From NCBI RefSeq assembly GCF_000768355.1, contig NZ_AVPU01000015.1, forward strand, positions 1-64,000: 64,000 bases of DNA. Direction: 5' to 3'. The DNA comes from Lysobacter daejeonensis GH1-9 (GTDB taxonomy: Bacteria > Pseudomonadota > Gammaproteobacteria > Xanthomonadales > Xanthomonadaceae). Below are positions 26,435 through 39,231 of the stretch, piece after piece; the first letter of the stretch is position 1, and each line of letters starts with the position of its first letter. A program made the position numbers and the translations under genes. Below the pieces are notes generated by a model that worked only from the letters and a program-made list of their open reading frames with translations, had not been told where the DNA came from and did not search any database.

Positions 26435-28128
26435 GCCACCGCCTCGCCAAACACCACTCGACCACTGGCATGCGGCCCCAGCGCGGATTCGTAACGGAAC
26501 GCCAGCGCCGACTTCTGCGACAACCACTCCAGGTGCAAGCGGATGCGCATGCCTGGGCGTGCAACGCGCTGGAACTTCAGCATCTCCATGCGCAGGAAAT
26601 GCGGCGGCAACGCAAACGCCTCGCGGCCAAAGCGCACCGCCCAATCCAGTTGCGCCACGCCCGGCAGGATCGGCACCTGCGGGAAGTGGCCATCGAACAC
26701 CGCCAGCGCGGGATCGAGGTCGAGATCGACCTGCGCCTGCGTCGGCTCGCGCAGCACCCAGAGCGGCGTGGGCCGCTCCGGGCGGAACAGGGCACGCAGC
26801 GCGGCGTCGGTGGTCTTGCCCTGTGCGTTCATCGGCAAGGCGTCGACGAAGCGCCAGCGGCGCGGGCGCGTCACCGCATCCTGCCCACCGGCCAGCGCCT
26901 GCCCCAGCGCCTGCGCCACACCGCGTCGCGCGCGGGCCTGCAGGCGCGCATGTGCCGACTCGCCCAGCACCACCACCGCGGCCAACTCCGCACGCGGGCC
27001 GTCGATCAGCACCACGCGCGCCTCGGTCACCTCGGGCAGCGCCGTCAGCTGGCGCTCCAGCGCGGTCAGCGACACGCGGCGCTCTTCCACCTTGACGATG
27101 CGGTCGGCGCGACCGAGCAGGTGGAAGCCACCGGCACCGTCGGCCTCCACGCGGTCGGCACTGCGCCACCAGTCGCGGCCCGGCAGGTGCGGCGATGCAA
27201 CTTCCAGTTGTCCCTCGGTGATCCGCCAAGCCACGCCGGGCAGCGGGGTCCACGCCGGGCCCGGCTGTTGGCGTTCGCGCCAGGCGATGCCACCGGTTTC
27301 ACTGCTGCCGTAGATCTCGACGGGGGCATGGCCCAACGTGCACCGTGCGGCCACGGCCGCCTCCTCCGGCAACGCGCCGCCGGAGCTGAACACCGCGCGC
27401 AACTGCGTCCGCGCCCTCTGCCAGTCGAGCGTGTCGGGGATGCGCTTGAGGTGCGCCGGGCTGCTGACCAGCAGGGCAGGCGCATCCAACGCGGCGGCGA
27501 TCTCCTCGTGGAAGAACAACCGCGGCGCAATCACGCGACCCGCCGCCAGCGGCCACAGCACGCGGAACAGCAGGCCGTAGATGTGCTGGTGCGACACCGT
27601 GCCGTGGACCACGGCGTCTTCGAGACGCTCGCCGAACGTCGCCTGCAGGGCCTCCACTTCTCGTGCCAGCTGGCCCAGGCACTTGCGGATGGCGGTCGCC
27701 TCGCCGGTGGAGCCGGAGGTGTACACCACCAACTGCGTGGCCTGCTCGTCCAGCGGGGGCCAGGTCGCACCATCGTCTGGCGTCGATGCGTCGCCAGCCG
27801 GCGCCAGCAGTTGGCAGTCGGGCGGAAAATCACCCGCGAATCCACTTACTTCGGCGCGCAGGCGCTCAACGGTCCCCGGCAACGCGTCCGCGCACAGGTA
27901 AACGGTCTTGCCGGCATGCCAGGCGCCAAACAACGCCGCCGCGAACGTCGCGGTGTCCTCGTAATGCAACGCCCAGCTATCCCCAGCGGAGGCTGCAAAG
28001 GCCTTCCGCCAGCGCGCCACGTCCGCGCGGAACGCGGCATGGTCGATGCCGTTGCCAGGGCGTTGCGCCACGGCACGTCCCGGCCGCGGTCGCACCGCCA
28101 CGTCGTGCAGCGCGATCCACTCAGCCAT
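26431..28128 (-). CDS. acyl-AMP ligase fused to hotdog dehydratase (ApeH-ApeI type)
   Basis: The 565-residue frame has two parts. Residues 1-450 are an AMP-forming ligase with TSGSTGE (137-143), EIYGSSETGG (271-280), LGRADRIVKVEERRV and a catalytic Lys438 in NAQGK. Residues about 465-565 form an ApeI-like dehydratase with FDGHFPQVPILPG (His481). The ligase would activate a hydroxybenzoate with ATP and load it onto a carrier protein; the dehydratase would act in elongation. In E. coli-type clusters these are two genes. It overlaps the membrane-protein gene by 8 bases and the glycosyltransferase by 4. Confidence 0.9.
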   Translation of the reverse strand: MAEWIALHDVAVRPRPGRAVAQRPGNGIDHAAFRADVARWRKAFAASAGDSWALHYEDTATFAAALFGAWHAGKTVYLCADALPGTVERLRAEVSGFAGDFPPDCQLLAPAGDASTPDDGATWPPLDEQATQLVVYTSGSTGEATAIRKCLGQLAREVEALQATFGERLEDAVVHGTVSHQHIYGLLFRVLWPLAAGRVIAPRLFFHEEIAAALDAPALLVSSPAHLKRIPDTLDWQRARTQLRAVFSSGGALPEEAAVAARCTLGHAPVEIYGSSETGGIAWRERQQPGPAWTPLPGVAWRITEGQLEVASPHLPGRDWWRSADRVEADGAGGFHLLGRADRIVKVEERRVSLTALERQLTALPEVTEARVVLIDGPRAELAAVVVLGESAHARLQARARRGVAQALGQALAGGQDAVTRPRRWRFVDALPMNAQGKTTDAALRALFRPERPTPLWVLREPTQAQVDLDLDPALAVFDGHFPQVPILPGVAQLDWAVRFGREAFALPPHFLRMEMLKFQRVARPGMRIRLHLEWLSQKSALAFRYESALGPHASGRVVFGEAVA

Positions 28129-28669
28129 GCGCGCGCGCCTTCACCCGCTGCCGCACCAGCCACTCGACGGCGAACAGCGCGCCGATCAACCCGTAGGCGA
28201 TCAGGCCGTTGTACAGCACCCACACCCGCTCGCTGGCCCACAGCGCCGTGACCAGCGCGACCGTGCCGTTGAACACGAAGAAGCCGCACCACACCTGGGT
28301 GACGCGGCGGGTATAGGCCACCGCCGCCGGTGGCAGGTCGGGCTCGTGCAGGCGCGCCAGGCGCTCGGCCACCGGCGGGCCAAAGCGCAGGCTGAGGCCG
28401 AACACCAGCAGCAGCACGCCGTTGACCAGCGCCGGGTACAGCTTGAGCGGCAGCGCCGCGTTGGACAGGGTCGCCCACGCCGCCAACAGGCCGGTACCGA
28501 GCGCGGCCCACAGCCACAGCCGCTCGCGCGTGGTGATCGCGCGCAGCAGCGCCAGCGCGCACAGCAGCACCGCCAGCCAGCGCGGCTCGAAACGGCCGAG
28601 CATGGTGTAGACCACCAGCGGGTACGCCAGCGACAAGGCAATGAACAGCAGCGTTCGCGTCCGGCCCAC
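28121..28669 (-). CDS. COG4648-type membrane protein of the pigment operon
   Basis: The 182-residue protein has about five or six hydrophobic segments, beginning MGRTRTLLFIALSLAYPLVVY, with PLKLYPALVNGVLLLVFGLSL and WCGFFVFNGTVAL in the middle. Proteins of this type are constant members of aryl-polyene clusters between the carrier-protein and ligase genes; their biochemical role is not established. It follows ACP2 by 23 bases and overlaps the ligase by 8. Its placement suggests it organises the enzymes at the inner membrane, which is only inference. Confidence 0.82.
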   Translation of the reverse strand: MGRTRTLLFIALSLAYPLVVYTMLGRFEPRWLAVLLCALALLRAITTRERLWLWAALGTGLLAAWATLSNAALPLKLYPALVNGVLLLVFGLSLRFGPPVAERLARLHEPDLPPAAVAYTRRVTQVWCGFFVFNGTVALVTALWASERVWVLYNGLIAYGLIGALFAVEWLVRQRVKARAHG

Positions 28670-28692
28670 GGCGTCCCCTCGCCGCCGGCGGA

Positions 28693-28944
28693 TCAGGCGG
28701 CTTCGCGGATCAGGCCGTGCAGCACGTCCACGACGTCCTGCACCGTGCGCACCGACTTGAATGCATCCGGCTGCAGGCGGCCGCCCAGCAACGGCTTGAG
28801 CTGCACGATCAGGTCGACGGCGTCGATGCTGTCGATGTCGAGGTCGGTGTTCAGGTGCGCCTCGGGGGTGATCCGCGCGGGATCGATCTCGAAGGTGTCC
28901 TGCAGGATGCGGCTGATGCGGTCGAAAAGTTCGTTCTTGGTCAT
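28693..28944 (-). CDS. acyl carrier protein 2 of the pigment operon
   Basis: The 83-residue protein begins MTKNELFDRISRILQDTFEI and carries the phosphopantetheine site at Ser39 in DLDIDSIDAVDL. It holds acyl intermediates by a thioester while the KS, KR and DH enzymes act. It is one of two carrier proteins in tandem, matching the ApeE/ApeF pair of aryl-polyene systems, where the two have different roles (starter loading and chain extension). Activation needs a phosphopantetheinyl transferase, such as the one at 50681. Confidence 0.93.
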   Translation of the reverse strand: MTKNELFDRISRILQDTFEIDPARITPEAHLNTDLDIDSIDAVDLIVQLKPLLGGRLQPDAFKSVRTVQDVVDVLHGLIREAA

Positions 28945-28963
28945 GGTGCCTGCTCCCCTGCGC

Positions 28964-29221
28964 TCACGCCTGCTGCGCGGAGACGAACCGGGCCAGCGCG
29001 TCGACGCTGGCGAAATGCTGACGGGTTTCCTGCGAATCGGCGGACAGGGTCACGCCATAGCGCTTCTGCAGCGCCAGCCCCAGCTCGAGTGCGTCGATGG
29101 AATCAAGACCAAGCCCGTCGCCGAACAACGGCGCCGCGGCGTCGATGTCGTCCGGAGCCACGTCCTCCAGCGACAACGACGAAATGATCAACTGCTTGAT
29201 CTCAAGCTCAAGTGACTGCAC
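28964..29221 (-). CDS. acyl carrier protein 1 of the pigment operon
   Basis: The 85-residue protein begins MQSLELEIKQLIISSLSLED and has its phosphopantetheine attachment Ser41 in GLGLDSIDALEL. It differs from ACP2 over most of its length, so the pair is not a recent duplication. It probably works with the acyl-AMP ligase or the KS enzymes of this operon; which of the two carrier proteins takes the aryl starter cannot be told from sequence. Its start overlaps the acyltransferase stop by 14 bases. Confidence 0.93.
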   Translation of the reverse strand: MQSLELEIKQLIISSLSLEDVAPDDIDAAAPLFGDGLGLDSIDALELGLALQKRYGVTLSADSQETRQHFASVDALARFVSAQQA

Positions 29222-30014
29222 GCAGGCCCCCTGCCGCGAAATACTGGGTGAGATGGTCGGTAAGTTGGCGCGCAGCCAAGGCCTCTCCCTGTGCCCCGTT
29301 CAGGAACGGCGCGATCTCGAGGTCAGGCTGGACATCCACCACGACATGGAACCGGCGCGCCGGAACACGATACCACTTCTCGCCTTTGCCCAGCGTCATC
29401 GGCGTGCAGCTCAGGCGTACCGGGGTGATGTCCAGCCGGCCACGCACGGCGATGTTGGCCGCGCCGCGCTGCAACTGCATCGGGCCGTCGCGGCGGGTGC
29501 GCGTGCCCTCGGGGAAGATCACCAGGTTGCCCCCGCGGCGCACGGCCGCGATGCAGTCGTCGACCAGGCCCGCGCCGTCGTCGTTGAACACGTAGCCGGC
29601 GGCGTGCACGGGGCCGCGCGTGAAGGGGTTGCGGGCCAGCGCCGACTTCACCACGCAATCGGCATTGGGCAGCCGCGAGATGAGGAAGACCACGTCGATC
29701 AGCGTGGGGTGGTTGGCCAGGATCAGCAGGCCATCCCGCTGCAGGCGCTCGAGACCACGGATCTCGTAGGTCAGCACGCCCAGCGTGCGCATCAGCCCAA
29801 TGTGGAAGGCGAAACTCTTCTGCACCAGGCGCCGCGCCCAACGCCGACGCCGCGCCGGATCGCGCACACCGAGGTTGATCAGCGGAAACACCAGCACGCC
29901 CAGCAGCAGCCCGCCCACGCCAAAGGCGAGGAAGCTCACCCCCGTACCGACGATCCGCCACAGGTGGTTCAGGCGGCCGGCCGGGACGGGCTCGGTGACA
30001 GTGGCGTCAATCAT
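29208..30014 (-). CDS. PlsC-type 1-acylglycerol-3-phosphate acyltransferase-like protein
   Basis: From the ATG at 30014 (MIDATVTEPVPAGRLNHLWR) the protein has 268 residues. It has a membrane segment near 24-50, the HxxxxD catalytic motif at His102-Asp107 in LANHPTLIDV, and FPEGTR at 167-172. In aryl-polyene clusters this enzyme is thought to move the finished chain from its carrier protein to a lipid acceptor. It overlaps the KS-like gene by 8 bases and ACP1 by 14, and so belongs to the operon. Confidence 0.88.
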   Translation of the reverse strand: MIDATVTEPVPAGRLNHLWRIVGTGVSFLAFGVGGLLLGVLVFPLINLGVRDPARRRRWARRLVQKSFAFHIGLMRTLGVLTYEIRGLERLQRDGLLILANHPTLIDVVFLISRLPNADCVVKSALARNPFTRGPVHAAGYVFNDDGAGLVDDCIAAVRRGGNLVIFPEGTRTRRDGPMQLQRGAANIAVRGRLDITPVRLSCTPMTLGKGEKWYRVPARRFHVVVDVQPDLEIAPFLNGAQGEALAARQLTDHLTQYFAAGGLRAVT

Positions 30015-30849
30015 GGCGACGCCAGGTCCAGCGCAGGCCATCCACCCGGTGTTCCCGCGAGCAGTCGCTTGCCAGCAGGAAGCGCAGTGCGTCGAGGCCG
30101 GCGGGCAAGGCCGCCGGTGCGCTGGCCGGAGCGGCGGCGCTGGCCGCAATGCCATGCACATCAGCACGCCCGCGATCATCGTCCAGCGAAGCGCCCGCGT
30201 CCCTGTGCACTTCAATGCCGTGGGCCGACGCGTCCTCGCCGGCCGGATCCGTGGCCCACGCCAGCGACAGGCGCGCTCCCTCGCCCGCGGCGCGCACCCG
30301 CCAGCTCCAGGCGTAGAACGGGTCCGGCTCGTCGAGGAAGTCGGCATACACCGCCGGCGGCCGTGCGTCGTAGACCACCACCAGCACCTCCGGTGCGCCG
30401 TCCGCCAGCAGGCCCGCGGCCTCCACCAGCGCCGCCTCCGCGGTGGCGCGCCCCGCGGCCAGCGCCAGGTAGTTGCCGCGCTCGCCGCGCACGATGGAAT
30501 ACAGCGCGGCGATGGCGTTGTGCACCGACAGGCCGAAATGGGTCGGCGACATCGGCTCGCCTCGGGCCAGTTGCTCCAGCAGCTCGAACGAACGCTGCAC
30601 GTCGCCGTGGCGCGAGGCGAACACCAACGGCACGCCGTCCGCCTCGGCGCAGCTGCACCACCAGGCGGCCTGCACCGCCATCCGCCCCAACCGCTCGATG
30701 CGGCGGCGCTGCATGGCCGGCACTTCCGGCAGGGCGGGCGTGTCATCGCCCGCCGGCAGGACAGGCGCCTTGGACCAGGCCTGCCACGCCTCGCGCTCGT
30801 GCAGGCCGGGGGCCCACGCCGCCCAGTCCGCCACCGTGAATTGGATCAT
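30007..30849 (-). CDS. ketosynthase-like chain-length factor (first pigment operon gene)
   Basis: From the ATG at 30849 (MIQFTVADWAAWAPGL) the protein has 280 residues; the frame is open to 30870. VFASRHGDVQRSFELLEQLA and SPTHFGLSVHNAIAALYSIVRG match the N-terminal beta-ketoacyl synthase-like family found at the head of aryl-polyene clusters. Where a real KS has its catalytic Cys, this reads LALAAGRATAE, so it cannot condense by itself. It probably pairs with one of the full ketosynthases as a chain-length factor (ApeC-like). A Gly/Ala-rich low-complexity patch lies near 210-230. Confidence 0.85.
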   Translation of the reverse strand: MIQFTVADWAAWAPGLHEREAWQAWSKAPVLPAGDDTPALPEVPAMQRRRIERLGRMAVQAAWWCSCAEADGVPLVFASRHGDVQRSFELLEQLARGEPMSPTHFGLSVHNAIAALYSIVRGERGNYLALAAGRATAEAALVEAAGLLADGAPEVLVVVYDARPPAVYADFLDEPDPFYAWSWRVRAAGEGARLSLAWATDPAGEDASAHGIEVHRDAGASLDDDRGRADVHGIAASAAAPASAPAALPAGLDALRFLLASDCSREHRVDGLRWTWRRHD

Positions 30850-30879
30850 GCCCCTGCCATCTGCCTGCACCCCACGCGC

Positions 30880-30885
30880 ATTCTA
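30880..30885 (-). promoter_or_regulatory. probable -10 of the pigment operon
   Basis: TAGAAT on the minus strand lies 30 bases upstream of the first pigment gene's ATG, giving an about 24-base leader. It falls in the 91-base gap after uvrD. No clear TTGACA box is seen at 16-18 bases, so an activator or weak basal transcription is possible. Confidence 0.45.
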
Positions 30886-30940
30886 GCGCCCGGGCCCGGC
30901 GCTGACCTGAGCGGAGGATGGGCGAATTTCGCGCAGCCGG

Positions 30941-33145
<2,205 letters not shown>

Positions 33146-33250
33146 CGGCCCATTCTACCGGGCGCGGTGGCCGGCCACCCGCCTGGATCGCCTCGCGTGC
33201 GGGGCGCCACGGCTGCCGGGCCGTGGCGGATCCTTCGGGGCCGTGGTGGC

Positions 33251-33847
33251 TCAGTGGTGCGCTTCGTGCTCGCGCTTGGCCGACACGCCGGTCATCAGTT
33301 TGTCGGTCCAGGCGATGCCAATCGCCGACAGGATGAACACGCAGTGGATGATGGTCTGCCACATCACGCCGGTCGCGGTGGCCTTGGTGCACAGCGCGGC
33401 GGCCGCGGTCAGCTCCTGGGTGCACAGCGGCAGGCCCAGCTGCCCGGCCTCGATGAAGGTCTTGAGCAGGTGGATCGAGGAGATGCCGATGATCGCCATC
33501 GCCAGTTTCACCTTCAGCACGCTGGCATTCACGTGGCTCAGCCACTCCGGCTGGTCCGGATGGCCTTCCAGGCGCAGGCGCGAGACGAAGGTCTCGTAGC
33601 CACCGACAATCACCATCACCAGCAGGTTGGAGATCATCACCACGTCGATCAGGCCGAGCACGATCAGCATGATCCCCTGCTCGCTCAGCGAGGCGGCGTC
33701 CTGGATCAGGTGCAGCAGCTCCTTCAGGAACAGGAACACATACACGCCCTGCGCCGCGATCAGGCCCAGGTACAGCGGCAACTGCAGCCAGCGCGAGCTG
33801 AAAATCAAGGAGGGCAAGGGGTTGAGCGAGGCACGGGGCTGGGACAT
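33251..33847 (-). CDS. UPF0114/YqhA-type membrane protein
   Basis: The 198-residue protein has four hydrophobic segments, at about 25-45, 60-85, 110-130 and 160-180. The SRWLQLPLYLGLIAAQGVYVFLFLKE opening and LIDVVMISNLLVMVIVGGYETFVSRL motif identify the YqhA family (TIGR00645). Inner-membrane location is certain; function is not established. It is divergent from the GST gene and lies 105 bases upstream of uvrD on the same strand. A TACTCT hexamer about 35 bases upstream could be its -10. Confidence 0.88.
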   Translation of the reverse strand: MSQPRASLNPLPSLIFSSRWLQLPLYLGLIAAQGVYVFLFLKELLHLIQDAASLSEQGIMLIVLGLIDVVMISNLLVMVIVGGYETFVSRLRLEGHPDQPEWLSHVNASVLKVKLAMAIIGISSIHLLKTFIEAGQLGLPLCTQELTAAAALCTKATATGVMWQTIIHCVFILSAIGIAWTDKLMTGVSAKREHEAHH

Positions 33848-33980
33848 GGGTTACGACTACGGATGGCGTGAAGGGGCCTAGAGTAACGGGGCGGCCGCGA
33901 GGCGCCAACGGCCAGCCGGCGTCGCGGAACGCTGCGGCCACACCGCGTACACTCGCCCTTCCCCCATCCGGAGCCACGGC

Positions 33981-34670
33981 ATGATCGAGCTGTACTACTG
34001 GCCCACGCCCAACGGCCACAAGATCACCATCTTCCTCGAAGAGGCAGGCCTGCCCTACTCCATCCACCCGGTGGACATCGGCGCCGGCGACCAGTTCAAG
34101 CCGGAGTTCCTCGCCTTTTCGCCCAACAACAAGATGCCGGCAATCATCGATCGCGCGCCCGTCGACGGCGGTGCCCCGATCAGTGTGTTTGAGTCGGGCG
34201 CGATCCTGCAGTACCTCGCCGGCAAGACCGGACGCTTCCTGCCCGCCGACCCGCGTGCCCGCATCGAGGCCACCGAATGGTTGTTCTGGCAGATGGCCGG
34301 ACTCGGGCCGATGACCGGCCAGTACGGCCATTTCCACGTCTACGCCCCGGACGACATCGCCTACGCCAAGGACCGCTACCGGCGTGAAGTGCTGCGCCTG
34401 CTGGGGGTGCTCGACGGTCGCCTGGAGGGCCGCGCGTTCGTCGCCGGCGATGAGTACTCCATCGCCGACATGGCCATCCACCCCTGGATCAACCCGTACA
34501 CCAAGGCGCCGCTGGACCTGTCCGGCTTCACCCATCTCAACCGCTGGCAGGCCGATGTCGCCGCCCGCCCCGCGGTGCAGCGCGCATACGCGCTCGCCGA
34601 GCAGTACGGCGCACAACGCGAGATGACCGCCGAAATGCGCAAGCACCTGTTCGGAACCCCAACCCCGTAA
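33981..34670 (+). CDS. glutathione S-transferase (YfcG-like)
   Basis: The 229-residue protein begins MIELYYWPTPNGHKITIFLEE, the thioredoxin-like N-domain of the YfcG/Ure2-like GST group, with ESGAILQYLAGKTGRFLP as the glutathione-binding SNAIL/TRAIL-type segment. The helical C-domain includes LNRWQADVAARPAVQRA. It would reduce disulfides or conjugate glutathione in the cytosol. A Shine-Dalgarno GGAG precedes the ATG by about 11 bases, and TACACT is 27 bases upstream. Three bases separate it from the peptidase gene, so they may be co-transcribed. Confidence 0.9.
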   Translation: MIELYYWPTPNGHKITIFLEEAGLPYSIHPVDIGAGDQFKPEFLAFSPNNKMPAIIDRAPVDGGAPISVFESGAILQYLAGKTGRFLPADPRARIEATEWLFWQMAGLGPMTGQYGHFHVYAPDDIAYAKDRYRREVLRLLGVLDGRLEGRAFVAGDEYSIADMAIHPWINPYTKAPLDLSGFTHLNRWQADVAARPAVQRAYALAEQYGAQREMTAEMRKHLFGTPTP

Positions 34671-36950
<2,280 letters not shown>

Positions 36951-37138
36951 GCCGCACCGGCCGCCGGCGTGCAACGCGCCGGTGGCTGTTCCAGCGCGGG
37001 CCCGACTGCGCCATTCCCTTCCTCCGCGCGAGGACACAGCCCTAGGCGGGACGGGTCGCGCCACTGTGACCTTCGGGGGATGTCCCGCCGGCCCGGCTGC
37101 GGCGATGCTGGGGGCCTTCCAGCCCCGGGGCCTCCCAG

Positions 37139-38962
37139 ATGACCAAGCCGCTCGTCCTTGCCGTTGCCGTGGCGCTGCTCGCGCCGCTGCCTGTCCTCGC
37201 CTCGACATCGCTGCTGATGCCTGCCACCGCGACGGCCCCCGCCAAGGCCCCTTCCGCGAAAGCAGCTCCGGCGTGGGTCGCGCGCAGCAACGACTACACC
37301 GCGATCCTGCTCAAGGCGCAGGGTGACTTCTTCCCCGAACAGCTGTCGTTCTTCGGCATTCCCGGCTACGACGACAAGACCTTTGATTTCGGTCCCGACA
37401 ACGCCAAACGGTTCCGCGAGGCCACCGCCAAGGCGCGCGCCGAGCTTTCGACCAAGCTGCAGCTGGAGCGCGATCCCAACGTCCGCCAGGACCTGGATAT
37501 CCTGATCAAGGCCGCCGACGACGCGATCGAGGCCAGCGAGGTCAACGAGCGCCTGACCCGGCCGTGGGCCGACGTTGGCCAGTCGGTGTTCCAGGGCATG
37601 CAGGGCCTGCTCAGCGACCAGACCCCGCCGGCGCGCCGCGCGATGGCGCTCAAGCGCCTGCAGCGCTACGTCGGCCAGGTGGCCGGCAGCACGCCGCTGG
37701 CCACCCAGGCACGCCAGCGCTACGACGAGCGCAACGACCCGGGCCTGCTGCAGCCGACGCAGCTGTCGGTGCAGCAGTCCATCGACAACCTGCCCACCTA
37801 CCTCAAGGGCATCCGCGCACTGTTCGCCAAGTACAAGATCGAAGGCGCCGACGCCGCGCTCGACGCGCTGGACAAGCAGCTGACCGACTACGCTACGTGG
37901 TCGAAGACCAGCGTGCTGCCCACCGCACGCACCACCTACCAGCTGCCCGACGAGCTGTACGCGCTGTCGCTGAAGAACGTCGGCATCGACATCGACCCGC
38001 GCGTGCTGATCGAGCGCGCCCAGCTGGAGTTCATGGAAACCCGCAACGCCATGCAGCAGCTGGCGCCGCTGGTGGCCAAGCAGAAGGGCATCGCCGCCAC
38101 CGACTACATCGGCGTGATCAAGGCGCTCAAGCAGCCGCAACTGGCCAACGACCAGATCGAGCCGTTCTATCGGACCACGGTCATGCCTGAACTCGACCGC
38201 CTGATCGCCAGGCACGCCGTGGTCTCGCTGCCGCAGCGCCCGATGCAGATGCGCCTGGGCAGCGAGGCCGAGAGCGCCGCGCAGCCCGCGCCGCACTTCC
38301 TGCCGGCGCCGCTGGTGGGCAACACCGGCCAGCAGGGCACCTTCGTGCTGCCGCTGGGCAACCCCAATGCGGGGGCCGACGGCGCCTACGACGACTTCAA
38401 TTACCCGGCCGGCGCGTGGACGCTGACCGCGCACGAAGGCCGCCCCGGCCACGAGCTGCAGTTCACCGCGATGGTCGAGCGTGGCGTGTCGCTGGCGCGC
38501 ACCCTGTACGCGTTCAACTCGGTCAACGTCGAAGGCTGGGCGCTGTATGCCGAAGCCGAGATGGTCCCGTACGAGCCGCTGGAAGGCCAGCTGATCGCGC
38601 TGCAGTTCCGCCTGCTGCGCGCCGCGCGCGCGATGCTCGACCCCATGCTCAACCTCGGGCTCACCGACCGCGACACCGCGTTCAAGGTGCTGACCGAGCA
38701 GGTGGGCTTCAGCAAGGCGATGGCACGCCAGGAAGTGGACCGCTACACGGTCAGGGCGCCGGGCCAGGCCGGCAGCTACTTCTACGGCTATGCGCGGATC
38801 ATGCAACTGCGCGCCGAGACCGAAGTCGCGCTGGGCGACCGCTTCGACCGCAAAGCGTTCAACGACTTCCTGCTTGACCAGGGCTTGCTGCCTCCAGACC
38901 AGCTGGCCAAGGCCGTGCGCGAGGTGTTCGTGCCGGCGCAGAAGGCCAAGCCACGCGGCTAA
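37139..38962 (+). CDS. secreted DUF885 metallopeptidase-like protein
   Basis: The 607-residue protein has a signal peptide (MTKPLVLAVAVALLAPLPVLA). DUF885 follows over nearly all of the rest, with its zinc-binding HEGRPGHE (His432, Glu433, His438) and VEGWALYAE downstream, where a third ligand is expected. Members resemble helical metallopeptidases; substrates are unknown. The ATG at 37139 has no clear Shine-Dalgarno sequence. A second, distant DUF885 protein is encoded at 55417. Next to DPP-IV it may take part in peptide breakdown in the periplasm. Confidence 0.88.
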   Translation: MTKPLVLAVAVALLAPLPVLASTSLLMPATATAPAKAPSAKAAPAWVARSNDYTAILLKAQGDFFPEQLSFFGIPGYDDKTFDFGPDNAKRFREATAKARAELSTKLQLERDPNVRQDLDILIKAADDAIEASEVNERLTRPWADVGQSVFQGMQGLLSDQTPPARRAMALKRLQRYVGQVAGSTPLATQARQRYDERNDPGLLQPTQLSVQQSIDNLPTYLKGIRALFAKYKIEGADAALDALDKQLTDYATWSKTSVLPTARTTYQLPDELYALSLKNVGIDIDPRVLIERAQLEFMETRNAMQQLAPLVAKQKGIAATDYIGVIKALKQPQLANDQIEPFYRTTVMPELDRLIARHAVVSLPQRPMQMRLGSEAESAAQPAPHFLPAPLVGNTGQQGTFVLPLGNPNAGADGAYDDFNYPAGAWTLTAHEGRPGHELQFTAMVERGVSLARTLYAFNSVNVEGWALYAEAEMVPYEPLEGQLIALQFRLLRAARAMLDPMLNLGLTDRDTAFKVLTEQVGFSKAMARQEVDRYTVRAPGQAGSYFYGYARIMQLRAETEVALGDRFDRKAFNDFLLDQGLLPPDQLAKAVREVFVPAQKAKPRG

Positions 38963-39231
38963 CCACCGCTGATGCCGGCGCCCCCGCGATGGGACGCCGG
39001 CCTACCTGGGCTGCCCGGACAAATCGCTCACCGCAGGTCGCACGCACCGGCAATACCCGCAGCCAATGTCGCCGTTCGTCAACACGATCCACTTTCCAGC
39101 CTGAATGGAGGCGCGGGCAGCGGCCGGTTCCCGGGTTCCACGTCACGCGTCACTGCCTATACTTCCGACCAAAGTCGGCCCTACGACGCAGTACGCAGGG
39201 CTTCCGTCGCTCCCCCACGCCGGAACCGCGC

